A stretch of 39,383 nt of DNA from Chara braunii (Eukaryota > Streptophyta > Charophyceae > Charales > Characeae), in assembly GCA_003427395.1 (NCBI GenBank), contig BFEA01000363.1:444083-483465 (forward strand), in the 5' to 3' direction. The position numbers were made by a program, and so were the translations under genes. Under the pieces are notes generated by a model, which was not told where the DNA came from, ran no database searches, and saw only the letters and a list, made by a program, of their open reading frames with translations. Numbering within the stretch: position 1 is the stretch's first letter; each line of letters starts with the position of its first letter. Shown one piece after another: positions 1-11,025 of the stretch.

Positions 1-199
1 TCCTGCAGGCCTTCCTCAATCTTTCTGGCGTGGGCCAGCCCGGGATGGAGCTCCTGTGCTGTGCACCATGACTTAGTTTGGTTATTCCATAAGTCCTTTT
101 TTTTTAAAAACAACTGGCACCTGCCATCAGAGGTGATACGAGCATCCCCTGATGATAGGCTCCTAGTATGGCTCCATTCTATTGGTGGGGAGCTGCACC

Positions 200-224
200 T
201 GCTGGAAACCGGGTCCAGCGTCCC
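200..224 (-). other. 3' UTR stem-loop motif, copy 1
   Basis: The minus strand reads GGGAC followed by a hairpin with arms GCTGGA and TCCAGC around a 7-nt loop CCCGGTT. The motif lies about 185 nt downstream of the ORF2 stop of copy A in sense orientation. Four other copies occur at 26018, 26324, 26395 and 32156, all sense-oriented downstream of an ORF2. A role as a reverse-transcriptase recognition element is inferred. Confidence 0.65.
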
Positions 225-263
225 TTTAACAGAATAAATAGGAAAAGGTTGGTACCTCTTCAC

Positions 264-403
264 CCCCCTTCTAGGGGCGCCAGATATTGTCTTTCTACCC
301 TAGCACCAGAAACTATTCCTAGGTTCAAGAAAACCCCCTTCTAGGGACGCCAGATATTATCTTTCTTCATTAGCACCAGAAACTATTCATAGGTTCAAGG
401 AAA
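264..403 (-). repeat. 70-bp tandem repeat in 3' UTR of copy A
   Basis: Two head-to-tail copies (264-333 and 334-403) share the blocks CCCCTTCTAGGG, CGCCAGATATT and GCACCAGAAACTATTC, with only a handful of substitutions. The array starts just past the ORF2 stop codon. Short tandem repeats also occur in the 3' UTR of copy E2, but with an unrelated sequence. Confidence 0.85.
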
Positions 404-409
404 ACCTAG

Positions 410-2040
410 CTAATCCACACCATACCAACTCAAAGGAACCAAGCACAAAGATGATAGTGGAAATGGATCAGGGAAGTCTGATAATGGTCTTAGCGGGATC
501 GCAGGATCCACATTAGTCCAGTCAAGAAAATGTAATTGATAGATCCTTCTGGATTCTGGTTGCCCCCTCTTCGCCTTCGCTCTTTTCACTTCCTTCCACT
601 TTATCACTCTCATCTTTCCTTCCTTGGTACCCCCCAGCCAGTCGCTGCTGAATTGTTGAATGTGACGGTCAATTTCTGATTGGGTCGAAAGATGTTGAAT
701 TTTTTCTTTGACTTTATCCCATTGAGTCAATATCTCTGTTTGAATCTGTTACTTTATTGAATCTGTGAATTCAGTGTTTTCCAGCCTAACTCCATCCATC
801 TCATTCGTACATCGTCTGTGCCAGAGAGCCCATAAGATTGCTCTTCTCCCAATTTGATAAAGATTTTGAGTGAAATCATCCAACAGAGGGGGGTTCCATG
901 TTTCACATAGAAGGGTTTTCCAATCCCATGGCCAAGGACATGAAGATGTTAGTTGATTCCAAATCCTGTCCCACCATCTCCATAACCATACCGCACTGTG
1001 ACACTGTAGAAAAATGTGTTCTATGGTTTCTGAAATTTCTCTTGATGGGAAGGTTGATGTACAGAACTTACACCATGGTAAGGCTAAACCTCTTTGTTCA
1101 AAGGTGGTTCTGTCAATAATCCAGTCATTTGTTGGAAGACAGCGATGATCTATCTGTCATTGCAGCGAGGCTACCTTAGCCGGTTTGATCTTAATAGATT
1201 TAAACCATTTAATAGAGCGCAGGGAATCCTTACTAATGTTCAGATGTCTCATTCAGCGTTCCTCCACTTTATCCCTTATATTAAAAGATGGTCTCAACAT
1301 CCGATAAGTGGATTTAACTGTTAGTGTGTGTAGTGAACGAGACAAAGTTCGTTTTCCACCTTTTGTTGTCCAGATCCATTGACCTGGGTCTAAGGCCAAA
1401 TTGTCTATTGACTGATTTGGTCTGAATGCTAGCCATCTTTCCTTGTCTTTCAAGACTCTGATTCTGAAAATTTGGTCCCTGTGGTACCAATTTGTTTCTT
1501 GTGGTTGCCCTGGAAATAGAAAATTTTGGTGATCTATCAAGAAGATCGAGGTTAATACCGTCGAATCATGTCCGAACATTACCACATTCCCTATTTGCAG
1601 CTTATTATAAAAAAAAACTACCCAATCTCCCTCTTGAATGCTTTGCCCTTTCCTTAAAATTTTCACCCAATATAATGGAATTGACTCAATTATTGTGTCC
1701 AATGCTATCGTTGAGTTTCTGCAATACCGAAGTTTGGGTTGGAGCTGGGCAGGGGTATACCAATCTTTTGTTTCTTTGTTCCATATGTCCTTTATTCTTA
1801 GGATCCCATTCTTAACCCATCCTCTCCAAGGAGAGTCCATGCAGTGATTAAAGTACCCCTGTGAATCTGTAATAAATCTGTTATTGAACAATGGTTGGCG
1901 ACAGACTTCCTCCCATCTTTTTGGAGGACGCTTATCTTTTAATGGTAATTTTCTCCATGTCTTAAGAAGATTGGGTCAGAATGGATCCCTTTTTATATCT
2001 GCCCTTGCAACATTTCTATCTGTTTCCATCTCCTATGCTG
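410..2040 (-). pseudogene. LINE ORF2 C-terminal region (copy A)
   Basis: A single minus-strand frame runs from the post-RT linker to the ORF2 end with five in-frame stops: 2033 TAG, 1976 TGA, 1253 TGA, 1157 TGA and 749 TAA. Recognisable parts are the linker WEEVCRQPLFNNR, the block DQIFRIRVL, the zf-RVT-like segment QIDHRCLPTNDW followed by WCKFC and HIFLQC (two Cys pairs plus His), and the terminal block with DWTNVDP. Sibling copies have Trp at 1976, 1253 and 1157 and Gln at 749, so these stops are C-to-T or G-to-A changes. The intact region would be the nucleic-acid binding tail of ORF2. It cannot make a full protein. Confidence 0.85.
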
Positions 2041-3603
2041 TTGTTAACGATGGTTCTGACAGACTCACTTCCCAGTCTTTCGCCTTTTGTCTCACTGGTA
2101 AAACTAAGATTCCTGGTTTGGAAAGTACCAGGTCAGCATGGTCGTTCACAAGAGGTGATTTAACTTCTGCCTCCTGCTGACCCGTTCTCCATCAGGAGGA
2201 GGGGGCTTAGGAGGTTTTTGTAAACCAACGATGCAGCCTCTCTGATCTCCCTGTACTTTTTGCCCAGCATTTAGATCCTCTCCTTCCCACCCCAGTTCTC
2301 TACTTTCCTCTATCATTATATTCTTTGTTACATCCTCCTCCTCCTTTTCGTAATCTGACTGGCACCCAGTTTCAGCAACAACATGCTCAATCGCTTGGGA
2401 TAAATAAGATTCCGTACTCCCTTCTGCATTCCTTAACTGTTCTTCCGGTGACCTTGACCGTTCTTGTTCCACAGTCTCTGGGTCCCATTCAATGAGACTG
2501 GACCTACTTGGGATTACGTCACACTGTACTTGCGTACACATAAACTTTTTTTCCCCCGTGATTTCTAAAATCACCTCCTTGCAACAAACTACCCCAGTTT
2601 CCTTTTTATTAATGTTCTTGTTGCTCTTCTCAGATTGACAGTTTCCCATTTTACCCATTTTTCCTTCCTGGACAAGCCCATCTGGTATATCCTCCAACAC
2701 TGCCTGTGCCATCAATTCCATAGTGGAATTATTCTTTGTTACTGGCTTCAATAGATCAGTGTTAAAACTCAGCCCATGTAGTGGAGTAAGTCTACCTACT
2801 TGAGACATGTTTGAACTGAAATTTACCGAAGGGGAGGAGAGGTGATTGAGGGGTGATAAAATAAGCTCTTCTTGTGAATTCTTCATTCCTTTTCCTTGCT
2901 GTCCCATGGAGTCTTGTAGTTTTTCCTCCACTTTTCCATCAATATCCCCTTCCCCCTCCTTCGTCCCTACCTCACAAATTTCAGTCTGCGCTGTACCAGG
3001 CTCATTCTGAGTATTCGGAGTATTCAGGATTTGAATCCTCTTGGTAACTGCTGGCAGCAGACGATGAACCATCTGCTGCCAGCTCACCTCTTCAGTGAGA
3101 CCTTGCTCTAGTGCAAAATTTACCAAGGGGGGGGAGAGGTGATTGAGGGGTGATAAAATAAGCTTTTCTTGTGAATTCTTCATTCCTTTTCCTTGCTGTC
3201 CCATGGAGTCTTGCAGTTTTTCCTCCACTTTTTCATCAATATCCCTTTCCCCCTCCTTCGCCCCTACCTCACAAATTTCAGTCTGCACTGTACCAGGTTC
3301 ATTCTGGGTATTTGGAGTATTCAAGATTTGAAACCTCTTGGTAACCACGGGCAGCAAACGATGAAACATTTGCTACCAGCTCACCCCTTCAGGGAGACCT
3401 TGTTCTAGTGCAGTTCTGAGACTGTTGCTGGATTTCAAAAGAGGAACCCATTCTCTGTATGTTTTATCCCAAAAAGAATCAGACTGCCCTGGGGACTGCA
3501 GTTTCAAATTTTCTAATAACCATTCTGCCACATTTTTCAAGTCTTCCTCCCCCTTTCTTGATTGTGTGTATGTTGCTGAGTGATCTGCCATTTCATAAGT
3601 CAC
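2041..3603 (-). pseudogene. LINE ORF1 distal module (copy A)
   Basis: Frame runs from 3603 to 2146 with one stop, TAG at 3373 (the duplicated copy has CAG). The N-terminal part, LKNVAEWLLENL ... SNSLRTALEQ, matches a helical block in G (VADWILKHL ... SPSLRNAL) and more loosely in B and C. An in-frame 99-codon duplication follows, then an acidic, Ser/Glu-rich stretch with LIEWDPETVE, which is also found in C. Near 2150 the frame shifts; the continuation SKPGILVLPVRQ matches the (I/L)P-(I/L/V)-R block that precedes EN in B and G. After about 2045 ORF2 sequence begins directly. The function of the module is unknown; it probably belongs to the RNA-binding ORF1 product. Confidence 0.7.
2819..3412 (-). 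repeat. 297-bp in-frame tandem duplication in ORF1 of copy A
   Basis: Units 2819-3115 and 3116-3412 are head-to-tail copies of exactly 297 bp (99 codons) and differ at scattered positions. Each encodes a run containing VTKR, QILNTPNTQNEPGT, TEICEVG and DSMGQQGKGMKNSQE. The right-hand unit, which is upstream in the reading direction, carries the TAG stop where the other has CAG. The length keeps the frame, so the duplication may have happened while the ORF was still coding. Confidence 0.95.
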
Positions 3604-3624
3604 TGACTGTGTATATTCTTTTCT

Positions 3625-6600
3625 TTACCCAGGGAGCCACCATGAATGATTATGCAAGGAGAAGGGGTTATCATTGCTGTCCTTGATATATCGGTTGCCA
3701 AACAGTGGTTGTCTCCTTATCTCCTCCCATCTCAAAGGTGTCGGTTTCTGAGATGGGCCCCGTTCTCTCCAAAGCTTTAGAAAGGAAGTCCATAGGGGAT
3801 CGGATCTGAGGTCCCATTTGGCGGTATCTGTGGGTGTATTATTTTGTCTAATGCGCGGGGGGGTTGGGATAGACCAATATTTATTGGTCAGCCATTGAAG
3901 CGGTTGAATTTGGCTGTAGTTTTCAGTTTGTGGGCCAAGGGCAAAGATTTGAATTCGTGCATATGGTTCCCACGAAATGTCGTTGCCCATTAGTAGGCGA
4001 ACGAGAAACTTGAATATCAGCGCCTTAATTTCATTCTCAGGGTCAATTATCCCAAGCCCGCCATTAGACTTTGACTGTGTCACGACGTCCCATGCGACTC
4101 TTTTAATACAATTCGTTTGTTCGTGGTCTTCGCGCCAGAGGTATGCTGCAGCTGCTCGTCTCAATTTTGTGAGTTGTCCATGGTTCAGCTGCCAGAAGGC
4201 CACTTTATACCATATGGCTGCAAAGATAGAGTTGTTTAATGCAAGCGCCCTACCTACTAATGATGTGTGGGCCGTTTTCCATGTCCCCATCCGACGGATC
4301 GCCATTTCTACTAGTTTGTCCCCATGGTCCCGAGGTGGGCCCAACGCTGTAAGATCAACCCCCAGCACTATAATGGCAGTCTCCTTCGGCTTCCAATCTA
4401 CCCGCGGGGTGTGAGGTGGTGGGTTGTTCTCATTACTCAACCACCATCCTTTCGTTTTTGTTCCCCAGTTAACTCTCATGTCAGCCGCCACCTCGAACAG
4501 TTGTATCGTGTGTGCCAATGCTTGGAAGGATGCTTGGTTAGCTTTGAACAGAACTGTGAGGTCGTCGGCGAAGATGGACGTGATCGGAGTGAGGTGAGGG
4601 GGCAGCTCTTCGACCNTGGACGTGATCGGAGTGAGGTGAGGGGGCAGCTCTTCGACCTCGATTCTCTGGATGTTCGGGTTGGCTCTAATCATGGCTGCAA
4701 GAGCTTCCATGATGAGGACAAAGAGCATCGACGCAATGGGGTCACCTTGCCTAACTGATCTCTGCAGCTGGATCGAAGGGGCGAGGTGTTCATTCATCAT
4801 TATGTTGGTGGTCGTTGTGCGGTGAAATATGTTCACCCATTTTCTGAATGCGGGGCCGAAGTTCATTTTCTGCAGGCACAACTCAAGAAAATCCCTGTCG
4901 ACATGGTCGTACGCTTTTTCGAAATCAATAAACAGTATAGCAGCTTCAACCCGTCTCTCTCTCGCATATCTTATGGTCTCATTGACCAACAGGATATTAT
5001 CTTGGATATTTCTGTGCGGCATAAATCCCGACTGGTCGGGATGAATGATGTTTGGCAAGTGAGGCAAGAGTCTGTTTGCCCAGACCTTGGCCACCGTTTT
5101 ATAGGGTACTGGGAGGAGGGCGATTGGCCGGTAATTACGTATCTCCTCTTTGTGGTTTTTCTTGTATAACAGAGTTGTCACCCCTTGCCCTATCATTCCC
5201 CCAAAGGTCTCTTCCTTAAAGACAACATTCACGTATTGGCAGAAATCGTCTTGGAAGGTGTCCCAAAAATGCACCCAAAACTCCTTAGGGAAGGAATCCA
5301 GGCCCGGTGTCTTTTCATCATCCATATCCATAAGGGCCTGCAGCATCTCACTTTCCCGAATAGGTTGCTCCATCTCCTCCCTTTGTTTTGAGGTGAGCAT
5401 TGATGGAATAGCATTTGTAAGGGCGTTCCGTGCCGTCTGCAGGATGTGGGAAGGGTGACAATTGGCTTATGAAGTGAAGAGCCTTTGATAGTAGGACGAG
5501 GCGTATTCGGCTAGACTATAGGCATTGGCTGCCTGCGGCAGGTTATTATCAAATGGGTGTTTGAGGGACGCGACTGTGCTTTGCCTTCCTCTTGCTTTGA
5601 CTTTTCTGAAAAACGTTGTGGTCATCATACCCTCAACTGCGTTTTTTGATATGCGTGCTTGAATTCTCCATTTCTGAGCCTGGGCGTCAAGGTGATCCTG
5701 CAGTTGGGTCCGTGCTCCTTGGAGGGTTTTGAAGGTGTCTATGTCTAGAGGGTTGTCCATGAGTTGGTTGTCCTGTTCTTCCAAGTAAGCCAGCAGGTTG
5801 TCCAGGGAAGCCTTATGCTCCCTCGCGTGCTTAATATAGAACTTTTTGACTCGCTCCCGGAGTTGTGCCACTCCATTGTTGAACCTGTCAACCAGATTGT
5901 CGTTCCCTGGTTTTGAGGCCGACCAGTATGCCCAAAAGTCCTTGACCATTTTCTGAAAGGAGAGGAGGGTAAGAAGGGTGGAGTTGAACCTAAAGTACCG
6001 CGGACCTTTGACTATATGTGAGTGGAAGGATAGGCAAAGAACCGTCATCCTATGGTCAAAAGACCTACAGGGCGATATCGTGCAGATGTCCGCCACCGTA
6101 AGGAGTCCCCCCAGCTGAGTTTGCAACTCTGCTGGCCCCCCTGGCTCTAACACATGTGTAGGCCCTTTTAGTTGGGTGCAGTTGCCTATATGAGTCTGTA
6201 AGTTCCAGGTCGGCCATAAGGTATCCCAAGGCCGGCCATTGTATGATTGGTGTGGTTGCTGATTCTGTGTGGAGGACCTTCTGTCCAGAAAAGGATCAGG
6301 TGTTGTGTTGAAGTCACCCATCAATATTACGGGAGCATCCCTAGGAAGTAGCTGTTGGAGTGAGGCAAAGAAGGCAACTCCTTGTGCCGGTTCGTTGGGC
6401 ACGTAAATGCTGGCCAGATAAAGTGTTTCCGTCCCGAGGGCGGCCTTGAGCCAGACCCATCGCCCATCCACCCTGTCCCATTCAACTTGGAGTGGGGTGA
6501 GTCTGGACGTGGGGTGGAGCCATATGGCCACTCCAGTGGATCCTGCAGCGCGCGTAGGGGCCGCATACGTGGTATGGGGCCACACTTGGTTGGCTCTGGC

Positions 6601-6924
6601 CTGGTGCGTCAGAGATGTTGTGAGGTGGGTCTCTTGCACTGCGATTGCGTCTGTCCACTTTCCTTTTGTGTCTTGCGAGATGAGGTTCCAAATCGCCTTC
6701 CTCTTCTGTTCGTTTGGTTGAGCAAGCCCATTTACATTGATTGATCTGATGTCAAGGTCAGCCTCCATCACCTTTTTGGCCCACTGTGGAGGTTTTCTTA
6801 ATGGGGGGGCCGGGGGGGGGGACTGGGACAGGCGGGGGGGTCTTGAGCGGGACCCACCTGCGCCGGGGCCACGGGGATAGGGATATGGGTGTGAGCTGAC
6901 ATCAGGGCAATTTGTCGTTGTCAC
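3625..6924 (-). pseudogene. LINE ORF2: endonuclease plus reverse transcriptase (copy B)
   Basis: One frame of 1100 codons is interrupted by a single TAA at 5467. EN (about residues 60-300) shows SINVNGL, QETHL, STGVAIW, GDFNTTPD and SFDH, the catalytic Asn, Glu, Asp/Asn and His blocks of apurinic-type nucleases. A local double frameshift at 6105-6185 replaces the S-x-IDL segment. RT shows RNYRPIALLP, motif A FIDFEKAYDHVD, motif B RSVRQGDP and motif C FADD. A 14-codon repeat around the N at 4616 is probably an assembly artefact. After LFGNRYIKDS the protein stops (TAA 3625), so the zf-RVT tail seen in C, E2 and H is absent. ORF2 would nick DNA and copy the element RNA; this copy should be inactive. 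The start is the ATG 18 nt after the ORF1 stop, in a Pro-rich leader. Confidence 0.9.
4575..4657. repeat. exact 41-bp duplication around one N, probable assembly artefact
   Basis: Bases 4575-4615 and 4617-4657 are identical and separated by a single N. In the RT this repeats a 13-residue block (VEELPPHLTPITS) just before the FADD box, in a place where no other RT copy here has a repeat. An exact copy on each side of an N is typical of a mis-joined contig overlap. Confidence 0.85.
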
Positions 6925-6944
6925 TTCGGGCTTTTCTTCTTTTA

Positions 6945-9273
6945 CTATGTCATTTGGAGCTGTTTCACAAACGGCGGGTCATCCCACTGCTGATAAGTTT
7001 CCAGAATCGCGTCCTCCAAGATAATACAGAGGAAGAGTGTCTGTTCCTCTGTGTTCCAGGTCACATTTGATCTCAATTTTGTTGTCGGCATATTCTTAAT
7101 CTGGTGTTGCGTCATCCACTGCAAATTGGATCCAGTCGGTGGTTTCTGTGAGGCCTGGGGATACAGGAGCAGAATGGGAGTCACCCCTTTCGGGAATGGC
7201 AGATCCTGCGGGAACACTGTACCCACGGCGTCGCAGTCTCCATCTTGGATGATATGCCATTTGAGTTTGTTCCTGGTCAATCGCTGGGATCCCCTCCATC
7301 CCTGTAGAGTGAGCCCCTGCGGGGTATCGCTTTGTTTGGATGCTAGTTTAGGGATCCTCAGCGGGTTGGGGCGAAGCCCCAACTGCCACTGTGCGTCCGC
7401 CTCCGTTTGTCTGATTGGCAGAATCACGACCCCTGCAGACCAGATTATAGGAGGGTGGGGCCCAATCGGGGTGACAATGATCTTTAATGTAGATTAGTTT
7501 TTTAGGATCTTTTGGTTCAGACCCAGATCCCGGATCCTTCCTGCCCTCATTTTGTCTCTACTGTGACTAGTCAGGTGGCGGTCGGGGCATGCCCAGCACC
7601 TCGTCCATTGCTGGCCCATGTTGCAGAGGGTATTGCGGTTGTTGTTGGGGGTGTTCTCCCTCTGGGCAAGGGGCAAGAAGGCCGGCCACCGGGGTAAAGG
7701 GCACAAACTCTGTGTCCAGGGTGTCCCATTCAAACGCTGAGAGAGCACTGTGATCAGTGTCGTCCGAGTCTGAGTTGTGATCACTATCCTCAGCTTGTTC
7801 ATTTGTCTCAGATTCTACCTCCCGTGCCTTGTCAGTGTCTTGAGTATCTGGGCGCTGCGCTACACCCCCTGCACCGGGGTTCTGCATCTGACCCATCTTC
7901 CCCTGTTCCGGGACGTCTTTAATATGGAGCAGGGGTCGGAGAAGGTGCTTTGGCACTAGGTCCTCCGGGTCTATGATGGACAGGGCGACGTCGTTCTGGC
8001 TCCCCCCCACAACACTCTCCAACTCGTGCACAATCACAGCAGGCCAGGTGATGCCTCCCCATGTAATTTCATCTGTTTCATTCGATTCACCACACCCCTG
8101 GTCCGTCGTGCCTGTGAGCCGAAGCACAGTGTTTGTAGTGACGAGCGCTATCTGGTCAGCCCTGTATTTTGTGTTTCTGACTTTTTCTCTGAGTTTGTAT
8201 ACTGCGTCTCTGATCCTGCTAGCCACTCCCTGCCAGTTTATCGTGGACGGGTCGTGAAATTCATCAATGTAGCGGGTGAGCGATGCTGTACTCATAAAGG
8301 CCCTCCGAATATTTTCCCAATGAAGGGGAGGGATATTCATCTGGCCTCCATGAGCCAGCAGGCCCATGATGACTGTGTCCGTGATAACCTTCAACCTAGC
8401 CCGTGCTTTCCTTTCCTTTGTGTTGCGCTTGGGGCCATAGTTGGTGTTACTCCAATCCTGTGTTCCTCTGTCATGATCCTCCCAGTCTCTCAGGGTGGCC
8501 CCCTCGTCAACCATCTGCACTTCTGTCCCAGGTTGTGGGGGGGCCGCTTCCGGAGGGGCAAGGGCAGTCTGTGGCGTTCCTGTGTAGGGAGGTCGTAGGA
8601 TCTCCGTCGGCACAGAAAAGTGAGGGGAGTGCACAGATGTGTGCGTTGCCCCTAGAGCATCACATCTTAGCCTGTTGTGGAGGGCTTGATCGATGTCGAG
8701 TGTGTACAGCGGTCCTGCTGGCAGCCCTATGACTAGGCCCGATGCCATATCGTGAGAATCCGACGGGAGGATCACGGGTCCCATTGGGAGCATCGCTTCG
8801 GATGCACGTGTGTCCGCTGGCCCTGCTTGCGGGCCAGCTTGATCCATAGGCAGGCAGCTCATCGGGCCGTCCGTGAAAATCTCTACTCCTTCCATGGAAG
8901 CAGGGATGGAGTGAGGGGCGGGCTGTTCCTGCTTTCCCATGGCTTCTCCTACTTCCAATGTCGGATCTTTGGTTGTGTCCTCCCTGGTTGGATCATGTTC
9001 AGGAGGCGGCGATGGCTGTACCTTTTCCCCTATGGGAGACGCCGGGTGGTCAAGTGATGTATAATTCCCATCTTGGGAAATCAGTTCCCAGTGGCCCGGT
9101 TCAATTTTGTCCTCTTCGTGTCGGATGCAGGCTGTGTCCACTTTGGCCTGCAACTGCAGGAGGTATTTTCTCTTTGTTTCCTCTTCTGCCACCCTGGCTT
9201 CCCTGGAGGTAGTCGGGGGCGTGGGCGTGGGCTTAGGCCCTGGTTTTCGAATTCTATGGGGTTGTGCCTCCTC
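6945..9273 (-). pseudogene. LINE ORF1 distal region (copy B)
   Basis: Continues in frame after the TAG at 9274 (ATG-like restart not needed; first run 9192-7567). It begins with a charged segment, then a long Pro/Ser/acidic low-complexity region, then a predicted helical part (HWENIRRAF ... STASLTRYI ... INWQGVASRI) that matches A, C and G. The frame shifts near 7570-7600 and continues as SRDKMRAGRIRDLGL, has a TAG at 7494, and ends with VVILPIRQTE ... LTLQGW ... ILLLYP ... LQWMTQHQ, matching the G module LVIPLRKTEG ... VTLQGW ... LYLLFDP ... LGWYSH. It stops at 6945, just before the EN start. Whether this was part of one large ORF1 or a separate protein is open. I know no named family for this module. 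Confidence 0.65.
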
Positions 9274-10980
9274 CTACCTCTTTTGATTGGCCATCAGTCG
9301 GTCATTCTCATGGGTTGAGGGTGCAGGACCCTGTTGACGTTCTGTGGGCTGTTGTGTGGATTTTTGACCACCCTCCTGTATGCTCGTCTTTTGTTGTTGG
9401 GTAGGCGGTGCATGCGTTTGGCCTGCATCGTTACTCGGGCCAGGACGTATGCCCGGGTGAGGCTGCTGCAGTTGTGTCCCATCCGAGGAGGGGGCCGCTT
9501 GCAATTGCTGTTGCGGATGTACCTTGAACTTCCCGTTTTCCGATTGTGCGGATGAGCGCCCTTGGTTTGGTTCTGTCTTCCGCAACGGTGGTTGCTGTGT
9601 CTGTTGATGCCCGGGCAGAATTTCCTGCTGCTGATTGCTTTNTGGATGGATGCTTGTCTGNTTCGGGNGTTGTCTTCCTGTGGCTNTATCCTGNCTTCCC
9701 CNAGGGNACCCCTCCCTGGTCGATGCCNCTGNTGGCGATGGAGGTGGGTGACCCTGCCCTTCCCATCTCCATTTTCCTGGGAGTCTGATGGATTTTCTAT
9801 GGAATACCCATCCCTCCAAAGCAGGATCTTCCGGGACCCACCTCCCCCCTCCCTCGGGATGTGGACATACCAGCCCTTGTGTGTGCTTGTTTTTGTAGTA
9901 CGGGCACTGTGAGTCCGTGCATAGGTGCCCCCTGGTTTTACATGCGTAGCACCAGGGATCCTGGGGATGGCTGACTTGCACGGCGTAGTTGCGGCCGGCA
10001 TGTGAGAAGGACCACTGTCCACNNACTGGGAAGGCNTTGCTTGGCTCCCAGTCCACAGCCACCAACAGTGAGTCATCCCGTTTGGGGACCGCCTGGGGGA
10101 GGTCATTTATGTACCCCAGAACCGGCGCTATTCGCTGCAGGTCGGCCAGTATCGCGCCTTGAACACACAGCGGTGCAAATCTACATTCGACCCAGAAGTG
10201 ATTGTTCATTAGNTGTTCCCTGCGTTGTTCAGGTNTGANGGGGTTCTGGGGCACCCATGGGCGAAATTGAAGNGGGCGTCCATAGAACTTCAGATTTCGC
10301 ATCTTAAGTAGGTTTTCCCTGTCAATCAGGTACATTGTTACGACCGTTATTGTTCTNGNGTCTACGGTTTCGATGAGGAAATGATCNTGTACTGCTTGAT
10401 CATCAGCTTTAANGACTCTCAATCNGCCATTCACCCATCGCAACTTGTCATTGACTGGATTGTTTGTTGATTCAATTGGGAATGTAATTTGTNNTGCATT
10501 NTTTGCGTAGATCGTGTCCCTGTTTGCAAGGGCTTGCGGGGGGAAGATCGCATGGGGGCAAATGTATCCGTTTTTCTAAATAAATTTCCTGTGGGGGCGG
10601 ACATGGAGTTTCTGTATGAAATGCGCTTTCATTAAACTCATGGCATCCAGAGCCAATGGATCTTCCTNCGNCGCCTTGCCCGCGGCCGCCANGGCNTTGA
10701 GCAGGGCTTGCGATTCTCTNGACCTNGGCNGTTCCTTGTCNAGTGCNACACTCTNGGGGCCCGNTTCGCCCAGATGGNTGTGNTGTCCTNTCGGGGACCC
10801 ANAGAGGGATTGAGTGTCTGTCCTTTCGTGNCGGGGCACCGGTGAGCCAANCACTAACTTTGNCGCCCACGCGCCAGCTGGCTTCTGCCCTTCGGGGGTT
10901 CCTTTTCGNGGCGTCTGTGGGTTTGCCTGTTGTATGCTGGTGACTTGCTGGCCTCCTGGTGCCTGAACCCCATCCCCCAT
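9274..10980 (-). pseudogene. LINE ORF1 proximal region, DUF4283-like with zinc knuckle (copy B)
   Basis: ATG at 10980 opens a frame running to TAG 9274 with one internal TAG at 10576. After a low-complexity N-terminus come LDAMSLMKAHFIQKLHVRP, then the DUF4283-like region (TVVTMYLIDRENLL ... MNNHFWVECRF ... LQRIAPVLG ... KRDDSLLVAVDW) ending in SHPQDPWCYACK and the knuckle CYACKTRGHLCTDSQC, spaced CX2CX4HX6C. The C-terminal part is Gln/Pro-rich. In plant L1-type elements such ORF1 proteins bind element RNA in a ribonucleoprotein; that role is inferred here. Many X residues come from ambiguous bases. The stop at 9274 is probably a Trp codon change, because the frame stays open beyond it. Confidence 0.8.
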
Positions 10981-11025
10981 CTTTGGTTGGTAATAACGTA
11001 NCTGCCGCCCCTNTTTTTTGTTGAG

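Larger units (their letters stand above)
1..409 (-). other. 3' UTR of copy A
   Basis: This is non-coding sequence downstream of the ORF2 stop of copy A. It holds a 70-bp imperfect tandem repeat at 264-403, a 25-nt stem-loop motif at 200-224, a second stem-loop at 171-193 (arms GCTCC/GGAGC) and a possible third hairpin with arms CATCAG (125-130) and CTGATG (149-154). The first two stem-loops recur in the same order in the 3' UTR of copy H, which supports a shared 3' structure. No gene is visible. Confidence 0.6.
1..3640 (-). mobile_element. LINE copy A, internally deleted
   Basis: Read on the minus strand the order is ORF1 distal half (3603 to about 2045), ORF2 C-terminal third (about 2040 to 410), then a 3' UTR with a 70-bp tandem repeat and a stem-loop. 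The rest of ORF1, all of EN and the RT core are missing, and the two retained parts join in the same reading frame. The right edge meets the truncated ORF2 of copy B near 3625-3640. The left edge is not seen; a short A tract (minus strand) near 100-110 could be a decayed tail. Assignment rests on residue-level similarity to copies B, E1, F and G in this window. Confidence 0.75.

Noticed and set aside
7051-9318. Several 80-190 codon open frames on the plus strand opposite copy B ORF1
   Set aside because: They are mirrors of a GC-rich low-complexity coding strand, have no motif, and no counterpart in copy C.
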